From: Candidula unifasciata
Lineage: Eukaryota > Mollusca > Gastropoda > Stylommatophora > Geomitridae
Length of the DNA: 64,000 nucleotides
Direction of reading: 5' to 3'
NCBI GenBank assembly: GCA_905116865.2
Contig: CAJHNH020002446.1
Coordinates: 319,001-383,000, forward strand
Shown piece by piece: positions 62,289 through 64,000 of this stretch. How positions within the stretch are numbered: the first letter of the stretch is position 1; every line of letters begins with the position of its first letter. The position numbers were made by a program, and so were the translations under genes. Below the pieces are notes generated by a model, which saw only the letters and a list, made by a program, of their open reading frames with translations, did no database searches and was not told where the DNA came from.

Positions 62289-63420
62289 GATTGATTAGGC
62301 AATATCCTGTAAAGTATATACCATATTTTACTATATACTTTTTATTTTAAATAAATTTTTCATTTTTGAACTAGCACATATGTTCCATCTGCTGTGTATT
62401 CAGTTAAGTTTGAATACTTTGGTACGATGTAAAATCGAAGTAAATGATTCCAAACATTAAGGTGGGTAAACGAACAGTAATGCTGAAGATTGGCTAAGGA
62501 AGGCCTAAAATAAATGACTGACTGCACACGTGCATCATACATCCTAAATACAGGCCTGGGCGTGAAGATTGTTGTCTGTGTATGCTTGCTGTGTAACTGT
62601 GAAATCTTCATTTAAAATCTGATTTCTTGTTGACAAATTCCAGATTTTACTGAGATTTTTATGAACTAACAATCATGTAATTTATTTCTCTTATTGGTTT
62701 TTAATGTTTATAGTTATTTTTTTTTTTTTTAACCGAAATGTTGACTTTACACTTTCCAGATGGACAGTAATGACAGTACACAGTGTCCATCCACATCCAG
62801 ATAAACAATGCACGATGTATCCTACATCTCGTTTGACAGTTTTTCAGTTAGTCATAAATTTTTAGACGTTCATTTTGTTCTTATTATAAAGCTGAGTTTC
62901 AATAAGCCGCCAGCCTTTATTTTTTATATCCCTCCTCTGTTTTCAAAAGGAACCTCATTTCCCACCCTGTGACGTATTCAGTTTTGAAATTGCCGTAGCT
63001 GAGGCAGTGTGTTTTCACATCTGCGTGATTCTACCATTCCATTTAATGAAAATGATTGCTCAAAAAAAAGAAAATATAAACTAAAAATAAGTTCGTTAGT
63101 TTATGGCATCTTGTTTGTTAACAAAGATTTAATAGTACCAGAAAATTATACAAGTTCTGCAGAAGTCAGCAGCCAGGCATGATTCCAGGCTTGGTTTAAA
63201 AAAACAAACATGTTTTAAACATTAAACAGGCACTGAAATGGAAAACAGGCTGAGAAAATGAGGGTGTCCAAGAAAAACATTAAGGTGAACATTGAAGTGA
63301 AGGACCATTCATGATCCTGAAAATTTTTCACATGATAGAATGGAATGGAGGAATAGACTGGGAGCACTATGTGACTTATAGATGGTAACAGATTATAATG
63401 ATTCCATGGTTTACACAGCA
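62289..63420. other. Intergenic sequence, nothing recognised
   Basis: AT-rich. No exon, RNA gene or transposon end identified. Confidence 0.5.
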
Positions 63421-63700
63421 CATGTTGGTTCATCTAGTCATCATCATCCTTAGTTTACACTGTTGCTGTTAAGGAGTCGTGAGGAGGGACAGTTTGTGAT
63501 CCATTGTTAGATGGGTAGCAATGTCTGTTGTCGTCCCGAATCAATGTAGAAGGTCTTTAATGTCATCAGTCCATATTCTTCTAGGGTGACCTCTTGCTTC
63601 CACATCAGATCTTTTCAGCTATAGCTCCTGTGTTAGTAGTTGTGGCTGCATTATAATGAGATGACAAACCATTTGATCTTCTTTTTCTTAGTGAATTAGG
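63421..63700 (-). pseudogene. LINE C-terminal remnant
   Basis: On the minus strand DVEARGHPRRIWTDDIKDLL followed by a stop. The RGxPRRxWxDDIK motif is characteristic of the C-terminus of several LINE polymerase families. No catalytic domain is present. Confidence 0.6.
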
Positions 63701-64000
63701 TGCAAGGTGCTGTTCCAACTATCTATCTGATAGTATTATTTCTAATTTTTTTCTCAATGGTTAGCGACTTTACCCAGGTTTGTCAAGTGATTGTACTAAT
63801 TCACATCCAATATTAAAGAGGACACATAACATTTGGAGAAAGGGAGGAAAGTTGTTTGTTGGAACACTGTGTTTGATACATATAATTATAATGATTGCCT
63901 ACACCTGTAGGAAAGACAGCCTTGCATACCTCAAATGAACAATCAAAATATTTAAATCATTTTATGGAATCCTTTTGATCTGGAAATGATAATGTCTGCT
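63701..64000. other. Right edge, nothing recognised
   Basis: AT-rich sequence that ends at the window boundary. No feature identified. Confidence 0.5.

Overview
This is eukaryotic (metazoan) DNA: AT-rich, intron-dense and packed with transposon remnants and tandem arrays. It holds two complete multi-exon genes, both with GT..AG introns throughout. The mix of RNase H-bearing LINE remnants, tRNA-derived SINEs, mariner, piggyBac-like and hAT-like elements, and very short exons in kilobase introns suggests an invertebrate, most likely a gastropod mollusc. The mollusc assignment is inference, not proof.

Layout. From 1 to about 14.4 kb there is no cellular gene, only minisatellites (17, 57, 20, 27 and 56 bp units), LINE/SINE remnants and small DNA transposons. 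From 35973 down to 14452 on the minus strand lies an 11-exon gene for a PP2C-type Ser/Thr phosphatase of the PPM1H/J/M group (490 codons, or 486 from the second in-frame Met). From 35974 to 44398 is an 8.4 kb intergenic stretch with a SINE, two LINE remnants, microsatellites and a 930 bp terminal-inverted-repeat element that carries two mirrored TTAGGG-like arrays. From 44399 to 59599 on the plus strand lies an 8-exon alpha/beta hydrolase gene that matches ABHD6, a monoacylglycerol lipase (360 codons, with a complete Ser-Asp-His triad). From 59600 to 64000 are transposon fragments and AT-rich sequence.

The two genes are divergent (head to head). Nothing in the sequence shows a shared promoter or a common pathway. 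PPM1H-type enzymes act on phosphorylated Rab GTPases at membranes, and ABHD6 acts on monoacylglycerols at membranes, so any functional link would be speculation.

The most interesting material is in the repeats: the telomere-motif TIR element (41109-42038); a piggyBac-like element with a transposase N-terminus and two short relatives that share its ends (57087-58203, 10530-10667, 49886-50031); a GAA-tailed repeat family in at least 13 copies whose tail matches that of a resident LINE; a LINE family whose stop codon lies at the start of its 3' tail; a mariner element deleted for its first two catalytic aspartates; and a 78 bp tandem duplication that copies a splice donor of the phosphatase gene.
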